Below, one piece after another: positions 42,106-50,668 of a stretch of DNA of 64,000 bases. The stretch covers positions 474,306 to 538,305 of the forward strand of contig NZ_VDES01000001.1 of NCBI RefSeq assembly GCF_013607875.1. The letters are read 5' to 3'. Below the pieces are notes generated by a model, which made no database searches, was not told the DNA's origin, and saw only the letters and a program-made list of their open reading frames with translations. The DNA is from Blastomonas ursincola (GTDB lineage: Bacteria; Pseudomonadota; Alphaproteobacteria; Sphingomonadales; Sphingomonadaceae). How positions within the stretch are numbered: position 1 is the stretch's first letter; every line of letters starts with the position of its first letter. The position numbers were made by a program, and so were the translations under genes.

Positions 42106-44292
42106 TCAATCATCCTCATAGCTGGAGCGGCGGCGGACGCCCATCATCTGGTCGATCTTCTTCACCACCAGCTCGGCCAGTTCGTTCACGTCCTGACCGG
42201 GCAGCGCGTTGATGGTGAGATAGAGTGTCAATGCTGCTGCAGCTGCCGCCGATGCTCCGCCTGCCCCTGCAGACCGGATTGGTGCGCCGGCTGCGGCGAG
42301 GCGAGGCATGCCACCCTTGGCGACACCCTCTGCAAGCCGCTGGGCCGACTGGATTGCGCGCCCCCTTCCCCCATCGATCCCCATTGCCATGCCGGCGCTG
42401 ACATGCCCGCCCAGCGCCATGAACAGGCGGCTCGGCGACTTGATGCCGAGGAACGCCTTGATCTTGTCGATGCCGATCCCGACGATGCGCTTGAGGGCAT
42501 TGAAGACGCCCATAGGGTTGCCGAGGATGCCCGAGATCAGCCCCTGCACGATCGCCTTGCCGATCGGCCCCATGTTGCTCACGAAGCTGCGGATATGGGC
42601 GAGCGCGCCGTTGAACGTCTTCTTGATCGTGTCCCAATGGGAATAGATCATATAGGCGGCGAAGGCGATGCCGGCGACCAGCGCAATCATCGGGTTGGCG
42701 AGCATCGCGCGGCCAAGGAACATGATCGCCTGGCCAGCTACCCAGGCACCCGATCGCAGCAGCCACAGGCCCTTGCTGAGCACGCCCAGCGCGCGCAGCT
42801 TCTGAAACCAGCCCCATGCGGTGGCGAACGGACCGATGATGCCCCCGAGGGCGATTTTCGCGGCCCCCAGCCCTAGCTTGAAGACGGCGAGACCCGCGAC
42901 CAGCTTTATGATCGTCGCCGCTGCCTCGGGGTTAGCCTGCGCCCAGTTCGACACCGCCATGGCGATACCGCCGACCTGAGACAGCGCCTCGGTCATGATG
43001 GGCAGCAGGGTGGTGCCGAGCGTGATGGCCAAGGTCGACGCAGTGCCCTTGAACGCCTCCCAGCTGACATTGGCATCCTTGAGCACGCGCTGATCGAACG
43101 CCTTGTCGATGACACCGCTGGATTTCAGGGACTTGTCGCGGATGGTGCGATATTCGTCGAGGTTCTGGATCAGGCTGCGCAGCGCGCCCTGGGCCTGCAT
43201 GTCCTCGAACGCATAGCCCAGCTTTTTCAGGTCACCGCCGGTGGCTTGTTTGGTGATCATGGCGATGCTCTCGACCGTGTCATAGCCCTGGGCCTCGAGC
43301 TTCTTCATCGCGGCAGGCAGGTCGATTCCGAAATTCTTCTCGAAGGCCTTCACCGTGGCAGGCGCGTTGATCTTGGTCAGCAGATTCTGGATGTTGTTCG
43401 CCGCCTGGTCGGCATTGCCGGTGCCCTTCTCAGCGATCTGCAGCGCGGCAGACAGCTGTCCCACCGCCGGCACGCCCTTGGCCCCCAGCGCCTGCATCTG
43501 CGCGGTGAGCGCCGGGAAATGGCGCGCCATGTCGCGGATTTCGAACGCGCCCATATTGCCGCTTGCTGCCATGACATCGAGCGCGGCACTCGTCTGGCTG
43601 ATCGGCACCTTCAGGTTGTTGAGATTGGCATACGCCGCAGCAGCGCCGTCGCCCAGATCGACGCGGAATGCGGTGCCGAGCCTGCCGATGGCAGGCGCGA
43701 GCAGCACGGCCTTGCGGGGATCGAGACCCTTGCCTGCCAGCACATCGACCGCCTGGCGCATGTTCTCCGGCAACTGCTTTGATGCCTGTGCCGCCTGGAC
43801 GATCGTATTCTGCAGGCGCTGGGTGGCCGCGTCGGACAGGTCCGCCTTTTGCTGGATATCGACCATGCCGGTGGTGAAGTCTGCCGCCGCCTTGGTGGCG
43901 AGGATCAGCGGGGCGAGCAGCGATGCGCCCTGGGCAATGTCCGACTGGCCCGACGATATCAGATTGGACGCCATGGCCTTGCGGTCGGCGGTCTTGCGCT
44001 CGATCGCGGCGAGCTGCCCCAGCTTGGCCTTTTGCTGCTCGATCTGGCGGTTGGAGAATTCGAGCTGGCGGGCGAGATCGCGCTCGCGATTGATCAGCGC
44101 GGTGACGTTGCCGGTGGCAGACTGCATCTGCCTGCCGACATCAGCGAGCTCGCGCTTGAGGCGGCGGGATTCATCACCCATCGCCTTGAGCGCGATCGAG
44201 CCCTTCTTGCTGGCACCGGTGATGTTGCGGATCGATCCGGAGAGCTTGTCAGCCCCGATGAAGCTGACCAGCAGCGACAGCTTGTTGCTCAC
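42106..44292 (-). CDS. T: Phage tail tape-measure protein
   Basis: The 728-aa protein sets tail length. It begins with a helical region (ADVGRQMQSATGNVTALINR), then the TP901-type core (FTTGMVDIQQKADLSDAATQ, shown in part), followed by hydrophobic segments near residues 450-560 (PEAAATIIKLVAGLAVFKLG) and a Gly/Ala-rich end. The GTG start at 44292 has GGAG 8 nt upstream. At 728 aa the tail should be somewhat shorter than that of P2 (gpT 815 aa). Confidence 0.92.
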   Translation of the reverse strand: MSNKLSLLVSFIGADKLSGSIRNITGASKKGSIALKAMGDESRRLKRELADVGRQMQSATGNVTALINRERDLARQLEFSNRQIEQQKAKLGQLAAIERKTADRKAMASNLISSGQSDIAQGASLLAPLILATKAAADFTTGMVDIQQKADLSDAATQRLQNTIVQAAQASKQLPENMRQAVDVLAGKGLDPRKAVLLAPAIGRLGTAFRVDLGDGAAAAYANLNNLKVPISQTSAALDVMAASGNMGAFEIRDMARHFPALTAQMQALGAKGVPAVGQLSAALQIAEKGTGNADQAANNIQNLLTKINAPATVKAFEKNFGIDLPAAMKKLEAQGYDTVESIAMITKQATGGDLKKLGYAFEDMQAQGALRSLIQNLDEYRTIRDKSLKSSGVIDKAFDQRVLKDANVSWEAFKGTASTLAITLGTTLLPIMTEALSQVGGIAMAVSNWAQANPEAAATIIKLVAGLAVFKLGLGAAKIALGGIIGPFATAWGWFQKLRALGVLSKGLWLLRSGAWVAGQAIMFLGRAMLANPMIALVAGIAFAAYMIYSHWDTIKKTFNGALAHIRSFVSNMGPIGKAIVQGLISGILGNPMGVFNALKRIVGIGIDKIKAFLGIKSPSRLFMALGGHVSAGMAMGIDGGRGRAIQSAQRLAEGVAKGGMPRLAAAGAPIRSAGAGGASAAAAAALTLYLTINALPGQDVNELAELVVKKIDQMMGVRRRSSYEDD

Positions 44293-44313
44293 GTCTCTCG
44301 CTCCATCCGCTCA

Positions 44314-44804
44314 TCAATCCTTGCCGCAGTGCATCCGGTTCCATCGATCGACCGCCTTGCTGCGCCAGTAGATCAGCTCCTCAAATTCCAGCGCCTCCAG
44401 TTCCGACAGCGGCCAATGGAAGATCGCGGCAATATCGGCGATCAGTTCGTCGACACCGGTTCCCCGGACGTCATCCTCTCGATCAGCGCCCGTTCCGCCC
44501 GAGTCAGAAAAAAACCACGGATCGCGCCCCCAATCTCGGCGAGGTCTGCCGGGTCAAGATCGCGCGCCTCGGCATCGGTGAGGATCGGATCGGAGATCCG
44601 GGGCACCAGCGTGATGATGGTGCTGACATCGGTGGTGAGCAGGTCCTGCAGGGTCAGGCCGCGCAGCTCGCCGGACTTGGGCTTGCGCAGCACCAGGCTG
44701 GTGATCTTCGTCTCGCCGCGCACGATCGGCTCGAGCAGGTCGATCGGGTCAGAGAAGCGCGACGTGCCGGCGCTGGTGGCGGGGGACGTGGTTTCGTTGG
44801 TCAT
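44314..44804 (-). CDS. E: Tail assembly protein E and its frameshift product E+E'
   Basis: The zero frame gives a 120-aa gpE-type assembly protein that stops at 44442. At codons 97-99 (GGT TTT TTT) a run of seven T residues at 44514-44508 forms a slippery site. A -1 slip there yields a continuous frame of 64 more codons to 44314, producing a 163-aa E+E' protein. The E' part contains IFHWPLSELEALEFEELIYW, the GpE signature of P2-like phages. The E/E' arrangement and -1 direction match P2, where the site is TTTTTTG. Both products are tail-assembly chaperones for the tape measure. Confidence 0.88.
44508..44514 (-). promoter_or_regulatory. Programmed -1 ribosomal frameshift site in gene E
   Basis: Seven consecutive T residues (minus strand) span GGT TTT TTT in gene E. 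After a -1 shift the frame stays open for 64 codons and encodes the conserved E' sequence, whereas the zero frame ends 21 codons later. Slippery runs at this point are known from P2 and lambda-type tail chaperones. Confidence 0.85.
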
Positions 44805-44925
44805 CTGGGGGAGCCTTCACATTCCAGGGGGAGGATGGATCGGGCCGGGGGCACCTAACATACCCCCGGCCCTGCCCCGCCCGCGCCGTCCCCCAATGGC
44901 AGCGCGCGCGGAATCGAAAGGGGTT

Positions 44926-45435
44926 TTACAGGCCGATGGCGGCGCGGATTTCAGCGTAGCGATCGATGCCGTCGACCAGGAAGATCGCGTTGATCATGTC
45001 GATCTCGAGCTCGACGCGGTTATCGACCACCAGCTTGTAATAGGAGAGCGGCAGCTTGAACTTGTGCTCGGTATCCTCGCCGGCCTTGGCGTTGCCCATG
45101 TCGATCTCTTCATGACGGCCACGCATAACCGTCTCGACGGACTGGACGGCGCTGCCATCGTCGCGCTGATAGGCCCCGACCAGGCGCAGCAGCACGCCAT
45201 CAACGCGCGGCGTACCGAACTGCCGGAGGGCCTGAAGAACAAGGCCACCATTGGTGAACTCGGCCTCCATAAGCTGCAAGCCCATATCGAGCTTGACCGG
45301 GCCGAGCATGCCGCCGCCGCGCCATTCCTCCATCTGCAGGGCGATCTTGGGCTGAGTGAATTCAGCGATCTGGCCCATGTAGCTGTTGCCGTCGTTGTAG
45401 AGGTTGAAGTTCTTCAGCTTGCGGGGAAGGCCCAT
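44926..45435 (-). CDS. FII: Major tail tube protein FII
   Basis: The 169-aa tube protein begins MGLPRKLKNFNLYNDGNSYM, the standard FII start, with QPKIALQMEEWRGGGMLGPV following. It polymerises as stacked hexamers inside the sheath. A gap of about 120 bp separates it from gene E, and about 40 bp from the sheath gene before it. Length matches P2 gpFII (172 aa). Confidence 0.94.
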   Translation of the reverse strand: MGLPRKLKNFNLYNDGNSYMGQIAEFTQPKIALQMEEWRGGGMLGPVKLDMGLQLMEAEFTNGGLVLQALRQFGTPRVDGVLLRLVGAYQRDDGSAVQSVETVMRGRHEEIDMGNAKAGEDTEHKFKLPLSYYKLVVDNRVELEIDMINAIFLVDGIDRYAEIRAAIGL

Positions 45436-45475
45436 GGCGGTGTCCTTTGTCGATCGAGGGTGTCAGCAGCGGCGG

Positions 45476-46624
45476 TCAGTTGAGCTGGTCTGCGAAACCG
45501 GCATAATAACGGTCGGTAATCCGCTGATTCAGGATGATGTTTTCCGCCGGTGCAGTCGGGGTGAAATCATAGTCGATGGTCAGCCTGCCGCTCGCCAGGT
45601 CAGTCTGGCTGTTGAGCGCGGGATCGAACCAGGCCTTGCCGTCGATGAGGCGGCCCTGCGCCTTGAGACTGCGGAATTCGGCGTTGATGGTCTCGATGAT
45701 GTCCTTGATGAGACCGCGCGTCATCGGCTTGTCCACCGCCCAGGCGAGCCCCTCTGCAATGGTATCCTGCAGCACTTGGGCGGTGCGCACCGCGCTTTCG
45801 AAGGCGAACTCGGGCAGGTCGCTGCAGGTGCGGTTGCCCCAGAAGCGATAGCCGTTCATGCGGATGATGGTGGTGACCTGACCATCGTTGAGCACGCCGG
45901 CGGGCGTGGTGGCATCCTGCAGGTCGAAATAGACCGACTTGTCGATGCCGCTGACACCATCGACTGCGACGTTGGAGAGGGTCTTGTGCCAACCCTGCTC
46001 TTCGTCGATGCGCGCGCGCAGGCCCATGGCGCGGGCGACGGCATCGCCAGCGAACTGGTTGGTGAAATTGGGCCAGACCAGCATCAGCTCGCGCGCGGAG
46101 AATTCCTCGCGATAGGTCAGCACATCGGCGATCTCGTCGCCGATCGCGCGCGCATAGACCATGGCGCGCAGCCGCTTGGCGATGATCACCATCTCGGCGG
46201 TCACTTCCTGCACGTCGAGGCCAGGACATCCAAGGATGCGCGGGCGAATGCCGAGCTGCGCCTGGGCATCGAGCAGGCACTGCATGCCGGTGGCAACGCC
46301 GCCGGTGTTGCCGCCGATCACGTTGGCGGCGGTTTCCGCATCGTCTTCGCCGGGGGCAACGCGCACCACGACAAGGATCGGGCTGGTCTGATCCGCGATG
46401 GCTTCGAGCGCGGGCAGCAAGGTGCCGCCTTCGCCGGCGTCACCAATGGCAGAACGGATATCGGTGACCAGCACCGGGGTGTTGAGCGGAAAGGCCGCAT
46501 CGAGCGCGGCGGCGGGCGGACCTGCATCGGCGGTGGCGGTGGCGACCAGGCCGATGACCGCGCTGGCAATGGGCACGATGGGACGCGCGCCGGTGGTAAG
46601 CTCGTTGACCTTGATGCCGTGCAT
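45476..46624 (-). CDS. FI: Major tail sheath protein FI
   Basis: The 382-aa sheath protein contracts to drive the tube through the envelope. It begins MHGIKVNELTTGARPIVPIA and contains the conserved VYFDLQDATTPAGVLNDGQ and the C-terminal DYDFTPTAPAENIILNQRIT, which interlocks with neighbours. I start at 46624, with AGAGGCGAG upstream; the open frame continues into the promoter region but is not conserved. A dyad likely to bind the Ogr-like activator lies 87 bp upstream. Confidence 0.94.
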   Translation of the reverse strand: MHGIKVNELTTGARPIVPIASAVIGLVATATADAGPPAAALDAAFPLNTPVLVTDIRSAIGDAGEGGTLLPALEAIADQTSPILVVVRVAPGEDDAETAANVIGGNTGGVATGMQCLLDAQAQLGIRPRILGCPGLDVQEVTAEMVIIAKRLRAMVYARAIGDEIADVLTYREEFSARELMLVWPNFTNQFAGDAVARAMGLRARIDEEQGWHKTLSNVAVDGVSGIDKSVYFDLQDATTPAGVLNDGQVTTIIRMNGYRFWGNRTCSDLPEFAFESAVRTAQVLQDTIAEGLAWAVDKPMTRGLIKDIIETINAEFRSLKAQGRLIDGKAWFDPALNSQTDLASGRLTIDYDFTPTAPAENIILNQRITDRYYAGFADQLN

Positions 46625-46686
46625 GATGATCTCGCCTCTGCTGGAGTTCGGGCTGTGCCGTTTGCAGCAGAGACAAGAGGGAAAGC

Positions 46687-46731
46687 CTGGCCAAAGGCCA
46701 GCAGGCGCGATTGTTACCGGGCCGATTACAA
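46687..46731 (-). promoter_or_regulatory. Late promoter element upstream of FI (dyad plus hairpin)
   Basis: The dyad at 46711-46731 reads TTGTTA, nine bases, then TTACAA. A hairpin, CTGGCC-AAA-GGCCAG (46687-46701), lies 9 bp to its left. Nearly the same dyad and hairpin recur before gene J, and the dyad alone before gene O. If the activator site is centred near -55 as in P2, transcription would start near 46666, about 40 nt before the FI start codon. Confidence 0.7.
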
Positions 46732-46736
46732 CGATG

Positions 46737-47111
46737 TCAGGTGTTGCTGGGGCTGGCCCCGCCGCGCCGGATAGGGATCGAGAGCTGCACGCGGCTGTTC
46801 GCCTGGCCGATGTCGGTTCGCTCGCCTTCAAGGGCGATCACCAGCTCGCCGGGTTGCTCCCCCAGCCCGATCGCGATGCGCTTCAGGCGCAGGCGCGGTT
46901 CCCAGCGCTGCAGCGCCAGAGCGGTCGCGCCATAGAGCAGCAGGCGGGTCGCGCCGTTTATGGGCTGGTCGATAAGATCGAACAGCATAGAGCCGTAATC
47001 GCGGCGCATGACGCGGGTGCCGAGCGGGGTCGAGAGGATATCGCCAATCGACTGCGCCAGGTGCGCGTTGCCATCGAGCTGCTGACCCGTGGTCTTGTCG
47101 ATTCCCAGCAT
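46737..47111 (-). CDS. W: Baseplate wedge protein W (gp25-like)
   Basis: The 124-aa protein matches gpW/gp25, a lysozyme-fold baseplate wedge component. SIGDILSTPLGTRVMRRDYG is the family signature, and ALQRWEPRLRLKRIAIG follows. It is 11 bp after gene V and is followed directly by the late promoter element of FI, so it ends a transcription unit. In P2 it lies before J; here it lies after the tail-fibre genes. Confidence 0.92.
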   Translation of the reverse strand: MLGIDKTTGQQLDGNAHLAQSIGDILSTPLGTRVMRRDYGSMLFDLIDQPINGATRLLLYGATALALQRWEPRLRLKRIAIGLGEQPGELVIALEGERTDIGQANSRVQLSIPIRRGGASPSNT

Positions 47112-47122
47112 CTGCAGTCCCC

Positions 47123-47698
47123 TTATACCGGCGTGCCGGTCTGCCCGCCGCCGGGCTGAGTTCCGCCGTGCTTGTGCGATTTCAGGCTGATGCCAGCGGC
47201 AACCACATCTTCGGTCGCCGTGAGCGTGCCGTTGAGCGTGACATCGCCGTTGATGGTGACCCCTGCCTCTGCGTTGATGGTCAGCCCTGCGGGAGCGGTG
47301 ATGGTCGCGGTCGCGCCATCGGGCAGCAGCGCCTCCAGATGATGAGCTTCCGGATCATAGCGCAGCTGCGCGCCATCGGCGAAGTCGATGCGTTCCTGCA
47401 GCGTCGAGCCGAGCGCGGGGAAGCTGTCGCGGGTGATGCCGGTGAGCGCGACCGCAGCGCCGATCTCGCCATCGGGGCAGAGCAGCACCACCTGCTCGCC
47501 GACCGTGGGGGGAGACCAGATGCGCGTATCGCCGCAACGGGGCATGATCCAGCGGATGGCCGGGGTTTCCATCTCGCCTTCTTCGGGATCCCCGCAGCGC
47601 ACGGTACAGCGCGCGGCCTGAAGATCGACCGAGGCGATGACCCCGAGGCGGATCAGGGTTGCGGGATCGAGGGGGATGTCTTCGGTCAAGGCGCTCAC
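47123..47698 (-). CDS. V: Baseplate spike protein V
   Basis: The 191-aa spike protein punctures the outer membrane as a trimer. An OB-fold N-terminal part (LIRLGVIASVDLQAARCTVR) leads into a beta-helix (LTINAEAGVTINGDVTLNGT) and an apex with H175-K-H177, the HxH pair that binds iron at the tip. The GTG at 47698 overlaps the stop of the preceding gene as GTGA. The longer open frame upstream is not conserved. Confidence 0.92.
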   Translation of the reverse strand: MSALTEDIPLDPATLIRLGVIASVDLQAARCTVRCGDPEEGEMETPAIRWIMPRCGDTRIWSPPTVGEQVVLLCPDGEIGAAVALTGITRDSFPALGSTLQERIDFADGAQLRYDPEAHHLEALLPDGATATITAPAGLTINAEAGVTINGDVTLNGTLTATEDVVAAGISLKSHKHGGTQPGGGQTGTPV

Positions 47699-47883
47699 TC
47701 GGCGGGCAGCGGGCCGAATTGGGATTCGTATGTGTCTTCCATCTGCCGCAGCGCCGTCTGCGCTGTGAGCAGCTCCATATCGGGCACAAACTCGGGATGG
47801 CTCGGATCGGTATCCTGCGCTGCAAGCAAACCTGCCACATGCTGGCGAGCAGCCAGCAGCGCCGTTCTCATGATCTCTTCCAT
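47695..47883 (-). CDS. Small hypothetical phage protein before V
   Basis: A 62-aa protein starting MEEIMRTALLAARQHVAGLL is predicted to be mostly helical, with an acidic middle (DTDPSHPEFVPD). It overlaps gene V at its end by GTGA and begins just after the tailspike stop. In-frame ATGs at 47895 and 47916 are less likely because they would overlap the tailspike gene. Similar small proteins precede V in few P2-like phages; no function is known. Confidence 0.55.
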   Translation of the reverse strand: MEEIMRTALLAARQHVAGLLAAQDTDPSHPEFVPDMELLTAQTALRQMEDTYESQFGPLPAE

Positions 47884-47888
47884 AAGTC

Positions 47889-50219
47889 TCAGCCCCATCG
47901 TCCAAAGAATGCGCAACTCACCGAGTCATCGCCTGCAACGGCCTGCCAGTTGTCAGGGACAGGCGTCGTGATGTTGACCTCGCCAGTCGCGGGATTGATG
48001 CCGGCGACATCACTGATGTGCCAACGCCGTGCGCCGCCTGGCGCATAGGTTACCGGCCCGAAATTAGGCAGATAGCCGACATATCGGAGAGTATTCACGT
48101 CAACCGGCGCGGTGTTCTGGATCAGCACCATTGCCACATCGCCGGTCCTGACCCCGCCCTGGGTCGTATTGGCATTGACCGTGAAATTCGAAGCATTGGC
48201 GACGGCCGCGATGGTCTTGCGATTGCCGTTGACCCATCGCCAGATCTTGTCGTTGGCGCCATCGGGATAGGCGAGATCCCGATCAAACGGGAACCTCGCA
48301 GCAGGTCGACCCTGCACTGAAGGCGAGGTCTGATCCGAACGATCGAACAGCCTGGTCGCCTTGCCGACGATTACCCCAGCACCAGCATCAGGAATGCTGT
48401 AGACACCGCCAAATTGCCCACCGACATTGACCGTCCCCCGGATCGGTTGACCGAGATACACATCGAGGCTGTTGTTGGCGGTGCTTTCCACCAGCTCGCA
48501 CTGGGCTTCGATGAGCATGCCGTTGAAATAATCGCCGACCAGACTGTCGAACATCGCAAGGGTCGCCTGCGGATAATAATGGAACAGGTCGCGTGTTGCG
48601 ACCCAGAGCGCGGGTTGCGGGCTGGTGTAGCGGCCCCTGATCCGCGTCGGTGCACTCTTGTCGACCAGGATGCCGTAGAGAGACCCGCTGTTAGCGACCA
48701 TGTCGACACTGATCTCACGGCAGAATTGCTGCACCTGGATGTTGGTGTTGGAGCGGCCTTCGAACTTGCCATTGAGGCAGCCTTCTTCGATCGCCAGCGA
48801 ACCCGTCCTCATGTCCGCTATGATGTAGGTCCGGTTGGATCCGTTGCCAGGAAGCACATCGGTCTGCGGGAAAGCCGGGTTGCTGCGCTCTGCCACCAGA
48901 GTCCCGCGCGTGCCTTCGCAGTGCAGGTTCCACAAGCCACCGCCGGTCAGCTCGATATTGTCGAACGAGCAGTTGAGGCCCCGGCAGATCATGACCGCAA
49001 GGTTGGCATAACCTTCATGAACGACCTCGTTGCTGATCCTCATGTTCTCGAGCCGCGCGTTGATGACCGGATCAACTCTGCGCCATCCGCACTGGCGCCA
49101 GCCTTCGAACGCGGCCTGATCGACGCCAGGCGCGGCGCGACCACCATTATAGGCGATGGGCCGCATGAAGAGGTTGAACGGGTCATTGGCCGCGTTGCGA
49201 TATTCGTATAGCACCGGCCAGGCCAAATGCACTGTGGTGCCATCGATCGCGCGCACCCGGACCATCTCGTGCAGCGCGGTGTGCCAGCCCATGAAGCCAC
49301 GCTCAAGCCGCAAGAAATCCCCCGGCGCGACATCGGCGAGGTCGCCCAGGCTGGCCATGGGCAGGCTCGTTGCACCTGGCTTGATGACCGTATTCGGCGC
49401 AAAGGCACGCGGCGCAATCACGGGATAATCGCCGGTATGTGCAGCATTGTAATTGGCTGCGCTGATATCGTCCGGGTACTGACCGATCAGGGCAAAGGCA
49501 GATGCTCGGACATTTCCTTGCCTGGGGTTCAGATGAGACATTACGCCCATCAGATCAGGGTTTGTTCCGGCGAACCGAACATGGGTAGCACTGCCCTGCC
49601 CCCTTACGTTGACATTGCTGGGGACAAACCAGGTCTCGTCGATCTCGATCTCGCGGCCCGGCAGCCAGAACTCGCCGCCGCCCCGATCTGCCAGATAAGC
49701 CAGCGCCTGCTTACCTTTGGCGGTGTCATCAGCGCCCGGCGCTTCGTCGAGCCATATCTGTTCACGCATGCGATCCTGAGTAGAACGATATGGCGCACCC
49801 GCGATAGGCCCCTTGAAGCGACCGCCGCGGTTCAGCTCGATCTGGAGATTGTTACCGCTTGCAGTGCCGACACCCTCGGCCATCTCCGATCGCGAAAGAT
49901 TGGCCTTGGTGACGGCTCTGCCCAGCTCGGTCGATCCGCCCGGCGTGCGGAGATAGGCGATGATCTCGCCGTCACCTGCGATCGAAAACCGATCGCCCGG
50001 CGCGGTCGCGGCCTCGGCTGCTGCCAGATCGCCGGAGATGAAGTTGGCGAAGGCGCTGGCATCAGTCGCGATGGCTGCGGCCTCGGCGATAAAAGGCGCG
50101 GCCAGGTTGCCGATATGGTCGCCGATCGAGCCCTTGCGGGTCTGGCCATCCTGCACCAGCGGGACAAGTTCATCCCCGGTGAGCGGCTCGGCAAGGGGCA
50201 GCGCGCTGACTTTGCTCAT
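47889..50219 (-). CDS. Tailspike protein with beta-helix domain
   Basis: The 776-aa protein is probably a tailspike that binds and perhaps degrades a surface polysaccharide. Its N-terminal 60 residues (MSKVSALPLAEPLTGDELVP) are an adapter found on many fibre proteins. From about residue 160 it has a pectate-lyase-like right-handed beta-helix (GGGEFWLPGREIEIDETWFV, then NVNVRGQGSATHVRFAG, shown in part). Asp and Glu residues scattered along the helix could form an active site, but none can be assigned. Its start overlaps the stop of the tail-fibre assembly gene. Confidence 0.82.
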   Translation of the reverse strand: MSKVSALPLAEPLTGDELVPLVQDGQTRKGSIGDHIGNLAAPFIAEAAAIATDASAFANFISGDLAAAEAATAPGDRFSIAGDGEIIAYLRTPGGSTELGRAVTKANLSRSEMAEGVGTASGNNLQIELNRGGRFKGPIAGAPYRSTQDRMREQIWLDEAPGADDTAKGKQALAYLADRGGGEFWLPGREIEIDETWFVPSNVNVRGQGSATHVRFAGTNPDLMGVMSHLNPRQGNVRASAFALIGQYPDDISAANYNAAHTGDYPVIAPRAFAPNTVIKPGATSLPMASLGDLADVAPGDFLRLERGFMGWHTALHEMVRVRAIDGTTVHLAWPVLYEYRNAANDPFNLFMRPIAYNGGRAAPGVDQAAFEGWRQCGWRRVDPVINARLENMRISNEVVHEGYANLAVMICRGLNCSFDNIELTGGGLWNLHCEGTRGTLVAERSNPAFPQTDVLPGNGSNRTYIIADMRTGSLAIEEGCLNGKFEGRSNTNIQVQQFCREISVDMVANSGSLYGILVDKSAPTRIRGRYTSPQPALWVATRDLFHYYPQATLAMFDSLVGDYFNGMLIEAQCELVESTANNSLDVYLGQPIRGTVNVGGQFGGVYSIPDAGAGVIVGKATRLFDRSDQTSPSVQGRPAARFPFDRDLAYPDGANDKIWRWVNGNRKTIAAVANASNFTVNANTTQGGVRTGDVAMVLIQNTAPVDVNTLRYVGYLPNFGPVTYAPGGARRWHISDVAGINPATGEVNITTPVPDNWQAVAGDDSVSCAFFGRWG

Positions 50220-50668
50220 GCGTCGGTTTCCTGATCAAACTGGGGCCAGAGCGGGTTGTCGCTGACCGGGAAAGTAGCGACAGCGGCGACGGTGGGTAGC
50301 GAAAGCAGCTGCTCTTCGATCAGGTTGCTGGCGCTGCGGATAAGGTCGATCGCATGGAAGCCCGGATCGCTGTCGTCGCGTAGGGCATTGATCTGCCGCC
50401 AGAGCGGCATGCGTTGATCGATACGCCGCCCGGCCTCGCGCTTGATCGCATGCACGCATGCAGCGCGCGCTTGTTCGAGCGTCGCCGGTGCGAGCGGGCG
50501 CATCTGCGGCCTGCCGCGCTTGTCGGGTACGATTTCACCGCCTGCCGCCTGACCTGCGAGCAATTCTGCATGGCGCCTGGCAGTGACTGACACCGCGTCG
50601 TCCGGAATCTGCTTATGAAGATCGGTGTCGAAAAAGCCGCGCGCAGACGCGCTGTACTTGATGGTCAT
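50216..50668 (-). CDS. Tail-fibre assembly chaperone-like protein
   Basis: The 150-aa product starts MTIKYSASARGFFDTDLHKQ and contains IPDDAVSVTARRHAELLAGQ, typical of phage tail-fibre assembly (Tfa-like) proteins. The C-terminal half is helical, with a segment RRIDQRMPLWRQINALRDD shared by such proteins. It lies between the collar-type fibre and the tailspike genes, with 4-bp overlaps on both sides. It probably helps fold one of the two. Confidence 0.78.
   Translation of the reverse strand: MTIKYSASARGFFDTDLHKQIPDDAVSVTARRHAELLAGQAAGGEIVPDKRGRPQMRPLAPATLEQARAACVHAIKREAGRRIDQRMPLWRQINALRDDSDPGFHAIDLIRSASNLIEEQLLSLPTVAAVATFPVSDNPLWPQFDQETDA

Noticed and set aside
43849..45483. A 544-codon plus-strand frame over T, E and FII
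   Set aside because: It crosses three well-supported phage genes and has no recognisable domain.
49849..49868. A TTGTTACCG half-site inside the tailspike gene as a fourth late promoter
   Set aside because: Only one arm is present; the second arm does not match and it lies in the middle of a gene.
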